Positions 1 through 7,963 of a DNA stretch of 61,196 bases are shown here, in pieces. The position numbers and the translations under genes are program-made. Numbering within the stretch: the first letter of the stretch is position 1; each line of letters begins with the position of its first letter. The DNA lies in the NCBI GenBank assembly GCA_018060545.1, contig JAGOVW010000001.1:125203-186398 (forward strand). The letters run 5' to 3'. Below the pieces are notes generated by a model. The model made no database searches. It was not told the DNA's origin and worked only from the letters and a program-made list of their open reading frames with translations. Source of the stretch: Minisyncoccota bacterium (GTDB lineage Bacteria > Patescibacteriota > Minisyncoccia > Phycocordibacterales > UBA2100).

Positions 1-286
1 CGCCCACACAACACAGCAGGTGAGCTTTCACCTATACCCAAGTAAAAAGATTTTTACCATCACCGCAAGTCACCAAGACACAGGGGAGGTGGCCGACACA
101 GTAGATGCGACTATCAAAGGGGATGATTTAGACATTAACTTCAACATTGGGTACGTTGCAGACGGGCTCGGTTCTATCCCTGATGATAGTGTGAGTTTGT
201 TCTTTGCTGGCCCAGGGAAGCCGCTCGTTGTACGTGGGGTAACTGACAGTACATTCACGTACCTAGTTATGCCTCTCAATCGCTAA
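1..286 (+). CDS. dnaN: DNA polymerase III beta subunit (sliding clamp), C-terminal part
   Basis: This is the last ~94 codons of a gene that starts left of the window; the open frame runs from base 2 without a start. The clamp encircles DNA and tethers the replicative polymerase. The visible part has the third clamp domain pattern: a strand pair ending in a GEV turn, then an F-N-x-x-Y-x-x-D-G segment, then K-P-L-V-V-R-G and the terminal Y-L-V-M-P motif, which is the classic end of DnaN and part of the client-peptide pocket. The next gene begins 3 nt after the stop, so the two are probably co-transcribed. The identification rests on the C-terminal motifs and is firm, although the N-terminal two thirds are not visible. 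Confidence 0.9.
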   Translation, partial: AHTTQQVSFHLYPSKKIFTITASHQDTGEVADTVDATIKGDDLDINFNIGYVADGLGSIPDDSVSLFFAGPGKPLVVRGVTDSTFTYLVMPLNR

Positions 287-289
287 GGT

Positions 290-547
290 ATGGATGGGCT
301 GCATGATTTTCTAACCAGGTTTAAACACCTGGAAGCAAAAGAGCCCAAAATTGTTAAGTTGGTATGCGCTTCGCTTAAGGAGATTCTCGGTATAACAGTG
401 GCGGAGTCGTCTGTCGTTATGCAGCGGGGTATTGTATTCCTTCAAGTATCACCCACCATCAAACAAGCTGTTCTTATAAGGAAAGAAGCACTCCTTAAGT
501 CCTTGAAGGAGCATGATCTCGCCAAAGAGATTTCCGATATTAGGTAA
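290..547 (+). CDS. small DciA/DUF721-like protein
   Basis: An 85-residue protein begins 3 nt after the dnaN stop, with AAGGT directly before the ATG. The pattern is an N-terminal helix (residues 1-15), a second helix ending in an I-L-G-I segment, a central strand pair (R-G-I-V-F-L-Q-V-S-P) and a basic helix rich in K and E. This resembles the compact KH-like core of the DUF721/DciA family, whose members help load the replicative helicase. The dnaN neighbourhood agrees, because DciA-type genes often sit near dnaA/dnaN/gyrB. There are no catalytic residues. The assignment is by pattern and context only. Confidence 0.55.
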   Translation: MDGLHDFLTRFKHLEAKEPKIVKLVCASLKEILGITVAESSVVMQRGIVFLQVSPTIKQAVLIRKEALLKSLKEHDLAKEISDIR

Positions 548-2977
548 CTAGTCGACAATGATCGACGTGCTGGTCTGGAGTACTCCTTGAACACTCTCTG
601 CAACCGCTTGGATGCGCAACGGCCCTTTTACAGAAGGCACCACTGATATTGAGAACGGTGTTCGGTCGCTCCCTCCAATGAACACCCCGTTTAAATAGTA
701 CGCAACCTTTTTGAGCGGATTTAGAGGGTTGTTCAGAACTTCAATAGTGAGTAGTGTTCCTCCTGTATGGTGTGTCCCATTTTGTGGAGAGGTTATGACG
801 AAAGGATTTTGTGCGACCGTGGGTACGATTTGTGAGGGAGTGATGATGGTGGGGGTTGAGCTTGGTTGAATGGTTCCTGCCCATACCTGCGCCGAATACT
901 CCCACGCATAGTACTGCGAGTCCTTTTGGGGATTGGTTGGTTTAGGGCCAAGAGGGTTCTCTTTATCGATAAAGTGAAGAATGGAGTGTATACCTTCCCC
1001 TGGTTGTGACCACACTCCATGAAGAATAGGGTTGCCTTGAGTGGTGTCCACCTCCGTTGGGGGTGTAAACGGAGTGTTCTCAAACTTTGGTAGCGCGTAC
1101 TGCATGAATTCATTCCACAGCGGTGCAATAATAAATCCAGCCACTTTCTTTTCCATGGCACGATTATCGTTGTTACCAGCCCAGGCACCCACGGCAATGT
1201 GTGGGGTATATCCCAATATCCACACATCACGGTAATCATTAGTTGTTCCCGTTTTCACTGCCACCGAGTACCCAGGGACTACCAACGCACTTCGTTCGCC
1301 AAATGCAGGGATTCGAGCGTTATTATCAGAAAGAACATCGTTCATGGTTCTTGCCACCTCAGCGTCAATGGCCTGAACTGATTTTTCTTCAAACTTCTCC
1401 ACTTCTTCTCCAGAAGCATCCTTAACGGAAAGGATAGCAGTAGATGGGTTGCGAACTCCATCATTAGCGAATACACCGTAGGCACCTACCATCTCAAGGA
1501 GAGTCACCTCACCGCCACCAAGAACCAATGGAAGACCATAGTACCCCAGTGGGCGAGTGAGTGTGGTGATACCTAAACGCTTTGCTGTGTCGAGAGATTC
1601 TTTTACACCTGCAAGGTAGAGTATTTTTACTGCCGGCACGTTGACTGATTGAGCGAGGGCGTTACGGAGTGTCATTGGTCCTCTAAAAACAGCATCATAG
1701 TTCTGTGGGGCGTAGCATTCATCGTGGGTGGTGAGGTCATCGACGGGGCAGCTTGAGTTGAATTGTGTGGCGACATCAAATACCACTGTTTCCGGGGTGT
1801 ACCCTTTTGCAAATGCAGTTGCATACACAAATGGCTTAAATGATGAACCTGGCTGTCTTTGTGCGAGTGCAATGTTGTACTTACCATCAACACCGTCATC
1901 AAAATATCCTCGAGATCCTACCATTGCCAATATCTGCCCCGTTTTTGGGTCTACTGCCACCAAACTCGCATTCTCTGCATTGAATGTCTTTGCGTTGTCG
2001 AGCGCATGTTTACGTACAATATCTTCAGCTTGCCGCTGTAAATCAAAATCAAGCGTGGTGATAACCTCAAGACCCTCTTCGTTTACAGCGTTTACACCAT
2101 ATTTTTCTTCGAGATATTCACGAACATAGAATACAAAGTGAGGGGCTTTAATTCCTCCATCATCTGAAGCGGTAAATGTCACTTTTTCAACGAGTGCAAC
2201 ACTGTATTCTTCATCAGAAATAAAGCCATGCTCCTTCATTTTTAGGAGGACTAAGTTTTTGCGACTCTCAAGAGCATCGCGGTGGTTTCCAAAAGGGGAG
2301 TAATACGTTGGTGCCTGTGGTAATGCTGCAAGGTACGCAGCTTCAGCGAGTGAAACATCTTTCGATGATTTACCAAAGAAGTAGCGGGCGGCCTCCTCCA
2401 CTCCGTAAATAGTTCCTCCATAAGGGCTTTCGTTAAGGTAGATTTCGAAAATTTCTTCTTTGGTGAGAATCTGTTCAATGCGCAGAGCAAGAATCCACTC
2501 CTTTATTTTTCGAGTGATGGTTTTGTCTGAGGTCAGGAGTGTGTTTTTAACTACCTGTTGAGTGATGGTGGAGCCTCCTTGGCTGAATCTACCTGTTTGT
2601 ATGTTGGCGAGTACTGCACGGAGAATTGATGTTGGTTTTATACCGAGGTGTGTGTAAAACTCTGCATCTTCAATTGCTATGGTTGCGTTTTTGACATAGC
2701 GAGAAATGTCAGCGAAAGGGACTTTGGTTCTGCGCACAGTGCCGTGCACATCGTACAGGAGAATCTCCCCTGTACGGTCGTAGATTTTCGTTGATTCAGC
2801 CACTTTTCGGTCATGGAATCCAGCAATGCTTGGAATGTCTATGGTCATCAGCCAGATCAACACACCACCCACGGCAAAAAAACCAAGGCCAAACAGTGCT
2901 AAAAAGATATTTTTAAAAATAGAATTCTTCCGTAAGGAGAGGTGGCGGCTACTGGGAAAGCGAATGGGGTGTGCCAT
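548..2977 (-). CDS. class A penicillin-binding protein (PBP1a-like glycosyltransferase/transpeptidase)
   Basis: This bifunctional peptidoglycan synthase has about 809 residues. It has a short basic cytoplasmic tail, one membrane segment (about residues 22-44), a GT51 glycosyltransferase domain with the catalytic E in E-D-A-E-F-Y-T-H-L-G (about 103) and the G-G-S-T-I-T-Q-Q motif, and then a transpeptidase with S-S-F-K (378-381), S-V-N (444-446) and K-T-G-T (575-578). The last ~80 residues look like an added Ig-like beta domain. An in-frame TTG at 3058 lies 1 nt after ruvC and would add 27 residues. I prefer the ATG at 2977 because a TTGCGG-17-TACAAT promoter (3041-3013) lies between them and the extra residues do not look like a PBP tail. 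It is last in the ruvB-yebC-ruvC run. Confidence 0.93.
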   Translation of the reverse strand: MAHPIRFPSSRHLSLRKNSIFKNIFLALFGLGFFAVGGVLIWLMTIDIPSIAGFHDRKVAESTKIYDRTGEILLYDVHGTVRRTKVPFADISRYVKNATIAIEDAEFYTHLGIKPTSILRAVLANIQTGRFSQGGSTITQQVVKNTLLTSDKTITRKIKEWILALRIEQILTKEEIFEIYLNESPYGGTIYGVEEAARYFFGKSSKDVSLAEAAYLAALPQAPTYYSPFGNHRDALESRKNLVLLKMKEHGFISDEEYSVALVEKVTFTASDDGGIKAPHFVFYVREYLEEKYGVNAVNEEGLEVITTLDFDLQRQAEDIVRKHALDNAKTFNAENASLVAVDPKTGQILAMVGSRGYFDDGVDGKYNIALAQRQPGSSFKPFVYATAFAKGYTPETVVFDVATQFNSSCPVDDLTTHDECYAPQNYDAVFRGPMTLRNALAQSVNVPAVKILYLAGVKESLDTAKRLGITTLTRPLGYYGLPLVLGGGEVTLLEMVGAYGVFANDGVRNPSTAILSVKDASGEEVEKFEEKSVQAIDAEVARTMNDVLSDNNARIPAFGERSALVVPGYSVAVKTGTTNDYRDVWILGYTPHIAVGAWAGNNDNRAMEKKVAGFIIAPLWNEFMQYALPKFENTPFTPPTEVDTTQGNPILHGVWSQPGEGIHSILHFIDKENPLGPKPTNPQKDSQYYAWEYSAQVWAGTIQPSSTPTIITPSQIVPTVAQNPFVITSPQNGTHHTGGTLLTIEVLNNPLNPLKKVAYYLNGVFIGGSDRTPFSISVVPSVKGPLRIQAVAESVQGVLQTSTSIIVD

Positions 2978-3012
2978 AGAGTGTTGTGGAATACCCTGGG
3001 GATATAGTGTGG

Positions 3013-3041
3013 ATTGTATGCAGGAAGCACCATCTCCGCAA
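3013..3041 (-). promoter_or_regulatory. sigma70-type promoter for the PBP gene
   Basis: On the minus strand, TTGCGG (3041-3036), a 17-nt spacer and TACAAT (3018-3013) lie inside the 3' edge of the upstream gap. The predicted transcript starts near 3006, about 30 nt before the ATG at 2977. Confidence 0.45.
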
Positions 3042-3059
3042 GAAAAAGGTAGAAACAAC

Positions 3060-3530
3060 TTAACGGTGGTGGGCGAGGCAGGTTATCCCTATACCTATGG
3101 CGTCATACTCATCATCATGAGTGATAGGTTTTTCAAGTCTGACAAGACGGCCAATCATGGCGATAACCTGCTTTTTATCTGCGTTCCCTGCACCAGTGAC
3201 GGCCACCTTTACTTCACCCGGTGTAAATTCTCGAATAACCATATGGGCACTCTTTGCAATGTACTGTATGGCGCCGCGCACCTCTGAAACACCCATTGCG
3301 GTCTTTTGGTTGTTTGTAAAATAGAGTTTTTCTATGGCCACGTGAGTAGGGTTGAACTCCTTGATGTAATCACTAACACTATCCGCAACGTGCGTTAGGC
3401 GTGTTGCAAAATCAGTGGACCGGTCAGTCTCGATGCAGGTTGAAAAAAGGAGGGTGTCTTTCCCTGATTGTCGTTCGAGTATGGCAACCCCACAACGATC
3501 ATACCCTGGGTCAATGGCGAGAACGCGCAT
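3060..3530 (-). CDS. ruvC: Holliday junction resolvase RuvC
   Basis: This is the crossover junction endonuclease that cuts Holliday junctions bound by RuvAB. The protein has 156 residues, close to the family norm. It begins with the R-V-L-A-I-D-P-G strand carrying catalytic D7. E67 lies in A-I-E-K-L-Y-F-x-x-N, and the last acidic residues are in H-D-D-E-Y-D-A (about 139-143) before the final helix. A TACACT hexamer ends exactly 6 nt before the ATG, so the gene probably has its own leaderless transcript although it follows ruvB and yebC on the same strand. All RuvABC subunits are present in this window, with ruvA 15 kb away. Confidence 0.96.
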   Translation of the reverse strand: MRVLAIDPGYDRCGVAILERQSGKDTLLFSTCIETDRSTDFATRLTHVADSVSDYIKEFNPTHVAIEKLYFTNNQKTAMGVSEVRGAIQYIAKSAHMVIREFTPGEVKVAVTGAGNADKKQVIAMIGRLVRLEKPITHDDEYDAIGIGITCLAHHR

Positions 3531-3536
3531 ATGGGT

Positions 3537-3542
3537 AGTGTA
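3537..3542 (-). promoter_or_regulatory. -10 box, leaderless start of ruvC
   Basis: TACACT is followed by 6 nt and then the ATG at 3530. Transcription would begin at or next to the start codon. Confidence 0.4.
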
Positions 3543-3565
3543 TCAAAGGAGAGAAACAGGGGGAT

Positions 3566-4111
3566 TTATGCTGCGTCCGTGTCTTCCGCGTTCGTATACA
3601 GTTCTTGGACATCTTCATGTTCGCCAAGTACATCCAATAGTGTCGTTAAAGCAAGTGCTTCTGTTTCGCTAATGGGAACAAACGTGTGCGGCACATACCC
3701 GCTATGAGTGCGGGTAAAGGCCCAAAGGGCAGAGCCGGGAATCGCAATTTCATACCCCAAGGTGGCCAGAAGATGCTTTATTTCAGCAACCGTTCTATTT
3801 CGACTGTCGGTCAGGGTGTCAATCAGTACCGCTACACCTCCAGGGCCGTACGTCTCGTACGTTATCGCCTCGAGTGCCGCACTGTCGGCACTGCTACCCT
3901 TTGCAACTGCACGTTCTATGGCTTCTTTTGGCATGTTTTCAGCCTTTGCACGATCTATGACGGCGCGTAACTGGTGGTCGTTCACGTCTCCCTTCGCACG
4001 CTTTGATTCAACAGTAATGAGGCGAGCATACTTACTAAATACCTTACTGCGTGCTGCGTCAGTAATTGCTTTCTTTCGCTTTATTTGTGCCCATTTCGAA
4101 TGACCTGCCAT
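3566..4111 (-). CDS. yebC: YebC/PmpR-family protein
   Basis: This 181-residue protein opens with the hallmark M-A-G-H-S-K-W-A-x-I-K of the YebC/PmpR family. A helical first domain and an E-A-I-T-Y-E-x-Y-G-P-G-G-V-A segment (about 82-95) mark the second domain. Members have been described as DNA-binding regulators and as ribosome-associated factors that help translate difficult sequences; the sequence does not separate the two roles. It is shorter than the usual ~240 residues, and the final domain looks cut down or divergent. It lies 18 nt after ruvB and 35 nt before ruvC, the common ruv neighbourhood for this family. Confidence 0.93.
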   Translation of the reverse strand: MAGHSKWAQIKRKKAITDAARSKVFSKYARLITVESKRAKGDVNDHQLRAVIDRAKAENMPKEAIERAVAKGSSADSAALEAITYETYGPGGVAVLIDTLTDSRNRTVAEIKHLLATLGYEIAIPGSALWAFTRTHSGYVPHTFVPISETEALALTTLLDVLGEHEDVQELYTNAEDTDAA

Positions 4112-4129
4112 ACGGTGATTTTCTTGGAA

Positions 4130-5128
4130 TTACAAAAGGACGTCTTGTATATTCTTCGGCGCATCAAACCCGAGGTGTGTGTATGCCTTACTGGTGGCAA
4201 CTCGACCACGAGGTGTTCTTTCAAGGAGGCCGAGTTGTAGCAAGTAAGGCTCAAGCACATCTTCAACTGTGGCCTCCTCTTCAGAAAGTGCAGCTCCCAA
4301 CGTTTTCAAACCAATTGGACCGCCATTGAACTTTTCTATGAGTACCTGAAGCACGTCGCGATCGTTTTGTGTAAGCCCTAGCTCATCCACTTCGAGCATA
4401 GCCAATGCCTTCTTTGTGGTTTCGAGGGTAAATGAGGAACCTTCTACTTGTGCAAAATCTCGGCATCGTTTGAGTAGGTAGTTAGCCGTGCGTGGTGTTG
4501 CGCGGCTCCTTTTTGCAATTTCTGTGACCGCGTCAGCGGGTGGTTCGATGTTTAGTATGGTCGCTGATCGGTGCAGGATGGTCGCAATATCTTTTTCCGT
4601 GTAAAAAGCCAAACGAAACGTTCCGCCGGAAAAACGACTGCGTAGTGGGGCGGACAGAAGCGAGATTCGAGTTGTTGCAGCAACGAGGGTAAAGGCAGGT
4701 AGTTCTAATTGAACAGTGCGCGCCGAAGGTCCTTTACCAATAACGATATCAAGTACGCCTGCTTCCATAGCAGGGTAGAGCACTTCCTCAATTGATTTGT
4801 TCAGTCGATGGATTTCATCAATGAATAAAATGTCTCCCGGGGAGAGGTTGGTGAGAATCGATGCGAGATCACCGACACGCTCTATGGCAGGGCCAGACGT
4901 TGAACGCATTTGGGCCCCTATTTCCTTGGTGATGAGGTGCGCCAGTGTTGTTTTACCGAGCCCTGGCGGCCCATATAAAAGAATGTGTTCAGGTTGTTCC
5001 TGTCTTTCCTTTGCTGCGGTAAGGAGTATCCGCAGGTTTTCTTTGATGCTTTCTTGCCCCACGTATTCACTCCATGTGTTTGGTCGCAGTGCTTGATCGA
5101 GAGAGCGTGTGTTTTGTCCGGAACTCAT
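4130..5128 (-). CDS. ruvB: Holliday junction branch-migration helicase RuvB
   Basis: This is the AAA+ motor that drives branch migration with RuvA. The protein has 332 residues, normal for RuvB. It shows the N-terminal R-P-x-x-W-x-E-Y-V-G-Q motif, Walker A G-P-P-G-L-G-K-T (53-60), Walker B with D-E-I-H-R-L (about 104-109), sensor 1 A-T-T-R (about 152) and the L-R-S-R-F region with the arginine finger, then the winged-helix domain with G-G-P-I-G-L-x-T-L. A TATACT hexamer lies 6 nt before the ATG, and the divergent promoter of the folded RNA is 36 nt further on. It is first in the ruvB-yebC-ruvC-PBP run. Confidence 0.97.
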   Translation of the reverse strand: MSSGQNTRSLDQALRPNTWSEYVGQESIKENLRILLTAAKERQEQPEHILLYGPPGLGKTTLAHLITKEIGAQMRSTSGPAIERVGDLASILTNLSPGDILFIDEIHRLNKSIEEVLYPAMEAGVLDIVIGKGPSARTVQLELPAFTLVAATTRISLLSAPLRSRFSGGTFRLAFYTEKDIATILHRSATILNIEPPADAVTEIAKRSRATPRTANYLLKRCRDFAQVEGSSFTLETTKKALAMLEVDELGLTQNDRDVLQVLIEKFNGGPIGLKTLGAALSEEEATVEDVLEPYLLQLGLLERTPRGRVATSKAYTHLGFDAPKNIQDVLL

Positions 5129-5134
5129 AGATAC

Positions 5135-5140
5135 AGTATA
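5135..5140 (-). promoter_or_regulatory. -10 box, leaderless start of ruvB
   Basis: TATACT on the minus strand, 6 nt, then the ATG at 5128. No clear -35 is seen. Confidence 0.45.
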
Positions 5141-5175
5141 CGACTTTCGTGGGAGGAGCGCCTAAGGGGAGGGGG

Positions 5176-5204
5176 TTGACAATATCTATAGTAGATGCTA
5201 CTAT
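5176..5204 (+). promoter_or_regulatory. near-consensus sigma70 promoter of the folded RNA
   Basis: A perfect TTGACA (5176-5181), a 17-nt spacer and TACTAT (5199-5204) predict a start near 5211. This is the closest match to consensus in the window. No open frame with coding character follows, which supports a non-coding transcript. Confidence 0.7.
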
Positions 5205-5210
5205 ACCGAA

Positions 5211-5462
5211 AGGTTGGATTGCCCCCATTCAGACACACAAATCTCTCAGCGATGACCGAGCTTTTCCAAGGACGGCGGCGGTTGCCGCCTTCGGGTTGTT
5301 TGCTGCCCCTATCCTCAGGTCCGGCTCACTTTTGATATCCATCGAAAGCATCACTGAGAGGTTTGTTTGCCTGACACGGCACTTCTACAGGTAAGTATAC
5401 GGCATGCATTGCCTTGTTTCGAGAATCGCCCAACTCAGAAGAGTAGGGCGTTTTTCGTTTTT
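5211..5462 (+). ncRNA. structured non-coding RNA, possibly 6S-like
   Basis: An RNA of about 250 nt is framed by a near-consensus promoter and a rho-independent terminator. Bases 5229-5254 and 5349-5374 pair in a 26-bp stem with only a few mismatches or G-U pairs; its core is an uninterrupted CTCTCAG/CTGAGAG. Inside are GAGC/GCTC and GGAC/GTCC pairs and a GGCGGC-GGTT-GCCGCC hairpin (near 5272-5287). One long bulged rod with a strong promoter recalls 6S RNA, which binds RNA polymerase, but I cannot match specific conserved bases. The GGAAGGAAGCAGC core of SRP RNA, a tmRNA tag frame and the RNase P core motifs are not seen. The RNA gene is well supported; the family is not. Confidence 0.6.
5427..5462 (+). 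terminator. rho-independent terminator of the folded RNA
   Basis: CGCCC-A-ACTC, loop AGAA, GAGT-A-GGGCG, then TTTTTCGTTTTT. Confidence 0.8.
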
Positions 5463-5508
5463 CGATCAGGCTGGGGCGAGCCTAGCATCATCCTTAAGAA
5501 AGTACATT

Positions 5509-5535
5509 AAAAAATGGACCACACCAGAAGGTGTG
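5509..5535 (-). terminator. rho-independent terminator of pilB
   Basis: On the minus strand: CACACC, loop TTCT, GGTGTG, a short gap and a T-run (complement of 5514-5509). It sits 27 nt past the pilB stop. Confidence 0.65.
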
Positions 5536-5561
5536 AGACACGGCAATACTGTGGTCTGCTG

Positions 5562-7454
5562 CTACACAGTAGTAGGGGGTGGATTTTGATTGCCTACAAT
5601 ATCTTGATCCAGTGATGAGAGAGGGTCTGCCGTTGCGGTATCTAGAGGGTTCTCGAGTACTGTCTCTGGCGGTGTTTCACTGGGGCCTTCCGTTGGTGTA
5701 TCCACGGGCGCTGGTTCAATTGGTGTTTCGGTAGAAAATGAAATACTCGAACCTTCTTTTTCCAGTTCCTCATGAACTTCAAGCTCCTCTTCAACGCTCA
5801 CGGTGCGCGAGACTTCGTCGAGTGTTGATATACCGCGAAGAATCTTTACTGCACCATCCTGAGCCATACGGCGAATATTCTGGCGCTTTGCGGCGCGCCA
5901 TATTTCTCTCTCACTTGAAGTAATGCGAACCGTTTGTTCCATCTGCTCATCCATTTTAATTGCTTCCACAATAGAAATACGGCCTTTATATCCAACGCCA
6001 CCACATTTATCACAACCTTTTGGGAGCCACATGACATCTCGATTCTCAGGCATATCCTCTGGATGAGGGATGTTCTTTAGAAGTCGGTCTATCGTAACGC
6101 GCGCTTCGCCCGTAATGGGTACTGATTCTCGACAGTGTGGGCACAGGCGTCGAACAAGACGCTGTGCCATGGCAACGTTTACCGCTGAACCCAATATTTC
6201 AGCTGAAATGCCCATATCAACCAAGCGAGGGAAAGTACCTGCTGCGTTGTTGGTGTGCAGTGTAGAAAATACCAAGTGACCCGTGAGTGCGGCATGCACC
6301 GCAGTGGTTGCCACTTCACCGTCGCGGATCTCACCAACCATGATGATGTCTGGGTCTTGGCGCAGGGTAGAGCGTAGTCCTTGGGCAAAGCTATAGGCTT
6401 TTGATACTTGGGTCTGTACGATGCCCGAGAGGTGATATTCGATCGGGTCTTCGATGGTAACAATTTTACTGTCAGGGCTGTTCACGCTGCGCAAGAAAGC
6501 ATATAGCGTTGTTGTTTTTCCTGATCCTGTTGGTCCTGTGTTCAAAATCATGCCGTTCGGACGGTTGATTTCCTCCATGAGAATTTCCATGAGGTACTTA
6601 TCGAAACCAAGTGCTTCCATAGGAAGAGCAATGGTCGTTGGGTCGAGAACACGCATAACTATGGTTTCTGCATAGTTTCCAGGAAGAATGGATGTACGTA
6701 TTTCGATCTCTTTTTCGTTGGCGACAATTGAAAAGCGCCCGTCTTGAGCCATATTTTTAATGTTCAGCTTGAGCCCTGAGAGCAGCTTTATACGTGAAGA
6801 CACCAGGCCGTACGTGTCGTGTTCGGTGGTGAGTATCTCGGTGAGCACACCATCGAGGCGGTAGCGGACGCGCACAAGCTCCTCTTCTGGCTCTAGGTGA
6901 ATATCTGAAGCGTGAATGGCGAGTGCTCCCGCCATGAGAATTTCCAGTACCCGAGAAATGCGGTGCGTGTCTTTGCTTGCGGCACTTTCCTGAATCCTTT
7001 TGGCGATATCTTGCACTGTTTTCAATTCTGAAATCATTTGCTGAATCGCATCATTGGATACCGTAAGCACACCTGCTTCAGTTTCGGTTGCAAACGATAT
7101 GTCGCCGTAGCGATCCCACGCGTGGTCAAGTGATGCACGGGATACCATAAAGCGGCGGGCTTGGTACCCGAGGCGCTCCAGGCCCGCGATTGCCTTTAAA
7201 GAGTCATCGCGTTCAGGTGCACGCATGGCAACGAAAATACGTTTGCCAATTTTTCTAAAAGCAGCCACCTCTGCCGTACGGGCCTCTTTTTCTGGTATCA
7301 AACGCAGGGCATCTGTGTCGATGGATTTACTCGTGAGGTCAGCATACTCAACTCCATACTTTTGAGACAAGATACGCGCCAGCTCTTCCTCTTCGCGTTT
7401 GTGCAATTTTTCCAGGCGCTCGTCGCTGCGTTCATCTTTAAATTGCGTAGCCAT
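5562..7454 (-). CDS. pilB: PilB/GspE-type assembly ATPase
   Basis: This hexameric ATPase powers type IV pilus or type II-like pseudopilus assembly from the cytoplasm. In about 630 residues it shows an N-terminal MshEN-like region (1-130), then I-H-A-S-D-I-H-L-E-P (about 180-190), Walker A G-P-T-G-S-G-K-T (307-314), the D-P-I-E-Y Asp box, Walker B around D-P-D-I-I-M-V-G-E-I-R-D (366-378), the H-T-N-N-A His box, and zinc cysteines C-P-H-C and C-D-K-C. The last ~80 residues are an unusual acidic Pro/Thr-rich tail. I chose the second ATG (7454) because TAGAAT lies 7 nt upstream; the ATG at 7463 has no such signal. Its substrate here may be the prepilin-like protein at 19963. Confidence 0.95.
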   Translation of the reverse strand: MATQFKDERSDERLEKLHKREEEELARILSQKYGVEYADLTSKSIDTDALRLIPEKEARTAEVAAFRKIGKRIFVAMRAPERDDSLKAIAGLERLGYQARRFMVSRASLDHAWDRYGDISFATETEAGVLTVSNDAIQQMISELKTVQDIAKRIQESAASKDTHRISRVLEILMAGALAIHASDIHLEPEEELVRVRYRLDGVLTEILTTEHDTYGLVSSRIKLLSGLKLNIKNMAQDGRFSIVANEKEIEIRTSILPGNYAETIVMRVLDPTTIALPMEALGFDKYLMEILMEEINRPNGMILNTGPTGSGKTTTLYAFLRSVNSPDSKIVTIEDPIEYHLSGIVQTQVSKAYSFAQGLRSTLRQDPDIIMVGEIRDGEVATTAVHAALTGHLVFSTLHTNNAAGTFPRLVDMGISAEILGSAVNVAMAQRLVRRLCPHCRESVPITGEARVTIDRLLKNIPHPEDMPENRDVMWLPKGCDKCGGVGYKGRISIVEAIKMDEQMEQTVRITSSEREIWRAAKRQNIRRMAQDGAVKILRGISTLDEVSRTVSVEEELEVHEELEKEGSSISFSTETPIEPAPVDTPTEGPSETPPETVLENPLDTATADPLSSLDQDIVGNQNPPPTTV

Positions 7455-7461
7455 GGTAAGC

Positions 7462-7467
7462 ATTCTA
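7462..7467 (-). promoter_or_regulatory. -10 box, leaderless start of pilB
   Basis: TAGAAT on the minus strand, 7 nt, then the ATG at 7454. It supports 7454 over 7463 as the start. Confidence 0.4.
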
Positions 7468-7501
7468 GCAGAAACAACTGGCGTACTTTCCTGTGTGCGG
7501 G

Positions 7502-7507
7502 TAGCAT
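7502..7507 (+). promoter_or_regulatory. -10 box, leaderless start of tsaE
   Basis: TAGCAT, 6 nt, then the ATG at 7514. Confidence 0.35.
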
Positions 7508-7513
7508 GCGGAC

Positions 7514-7945
7514 ATGCAGTCAGCTAGAAACATTTCTGGAAGTGAGCACATGAAGTTGTTTGCACGCGAGTGGGTTTCAGCAGTACGGCCCGACACGAAA
7601 GGAGCCACCATTATTGCGCTGGAAGGGGATTTGGGTGCAGGAAAGACAACCTTTGTGCAAGGGGTCGCGCAGAGTCTTGGTGTGGTGGAAGTGACGAGTC
7701 CGACATTTGTGATACAAAAAAATTACCCTATCACCCACACCGACTTCGAGCAGCTGGTTCACATTGATGCATATCGCCTCGAGAACACTCACGAGCTTCT
7801 CGTGTTGGATTTTGAAGCAATCGCTAATAACCCTAAGAACCTGGTGTTTATTGAGTGGCCCGAGCGCGTCCCCGACATTACCCCTAGTGCAACGCTTAGG
7901 TTCACCTGGGTATCTGAAAACGAACGTCTCGTGGAAGAAGGGTGA
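7514..7945 (+). CDS. tsaE: tRNA threonylcarbamoyladenosine biosynthesis ATPase TsaE
   Basis: TsaE is the P-loop partner of TsaB/TsaD in making t6A at position 37 of ANN-decoding tRNAs. The 143-residue protein has G-D-L-G-A-G-K-T-T (38-46), the S-P-T-F motif (about 62-65), H-I-D-A-Y-R-L (about 84-90) and the F-I-E-W-P-E-R signature (about 113-119), all diagnostic of TsaE. The first ATG is favoured by TAGCAT 6 nt upstream; an ATG at 7550 would remove 12 residues. It diverges from pilB and precedes polA by 18 nt. Confidence 0.95.
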   Translation: MQSARNISGSEHMKLFAREWVSAVRPDTKGATIIALEGDLGAGKTTFVQGVAQSLGVVEVTSPTFVIQKNYPITHTDFEQLVHIDAYRLENTHELLVLDFEAIANNPKNLVFIEWPERVPDITPSATLRFTWVSENERLVEEG

Positions 7946-7951
7946 TGCTGG

Positions 7952-7957
7952 TATGCT
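7952..7957 (+). promoter_or_regulatory. -10 box, leaderless start of polA
   Basis: TATGCT, 6 nt, then the ATG at 7964. It lies just after the tsaE stop. Confidence 0.4.
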
Positions 7958-7963
7958 GTCTCC

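Noticed and set aside
2977-3058. TTG start of the penicillin-binding protein coupled to the ruvC stop
   Set aside because: The 27 extra residues are Cys- and Pro-rich and unlike a PBP tail. A promoter lies within this stretch and points to the ATG at 2977. It is not fully excluded.
5211-5462. SRP RNA, tmRNA or RNase P RNA at the folded RNA locus
   Set aside because: CAGGTCCGG resembles part of SRP RNA, but the GGAAGGAAGCAGC core is absent. There is no tag reading frame with a tRNA-like end, and no GAGGAAAGTCCGGGC-type RNase P core.
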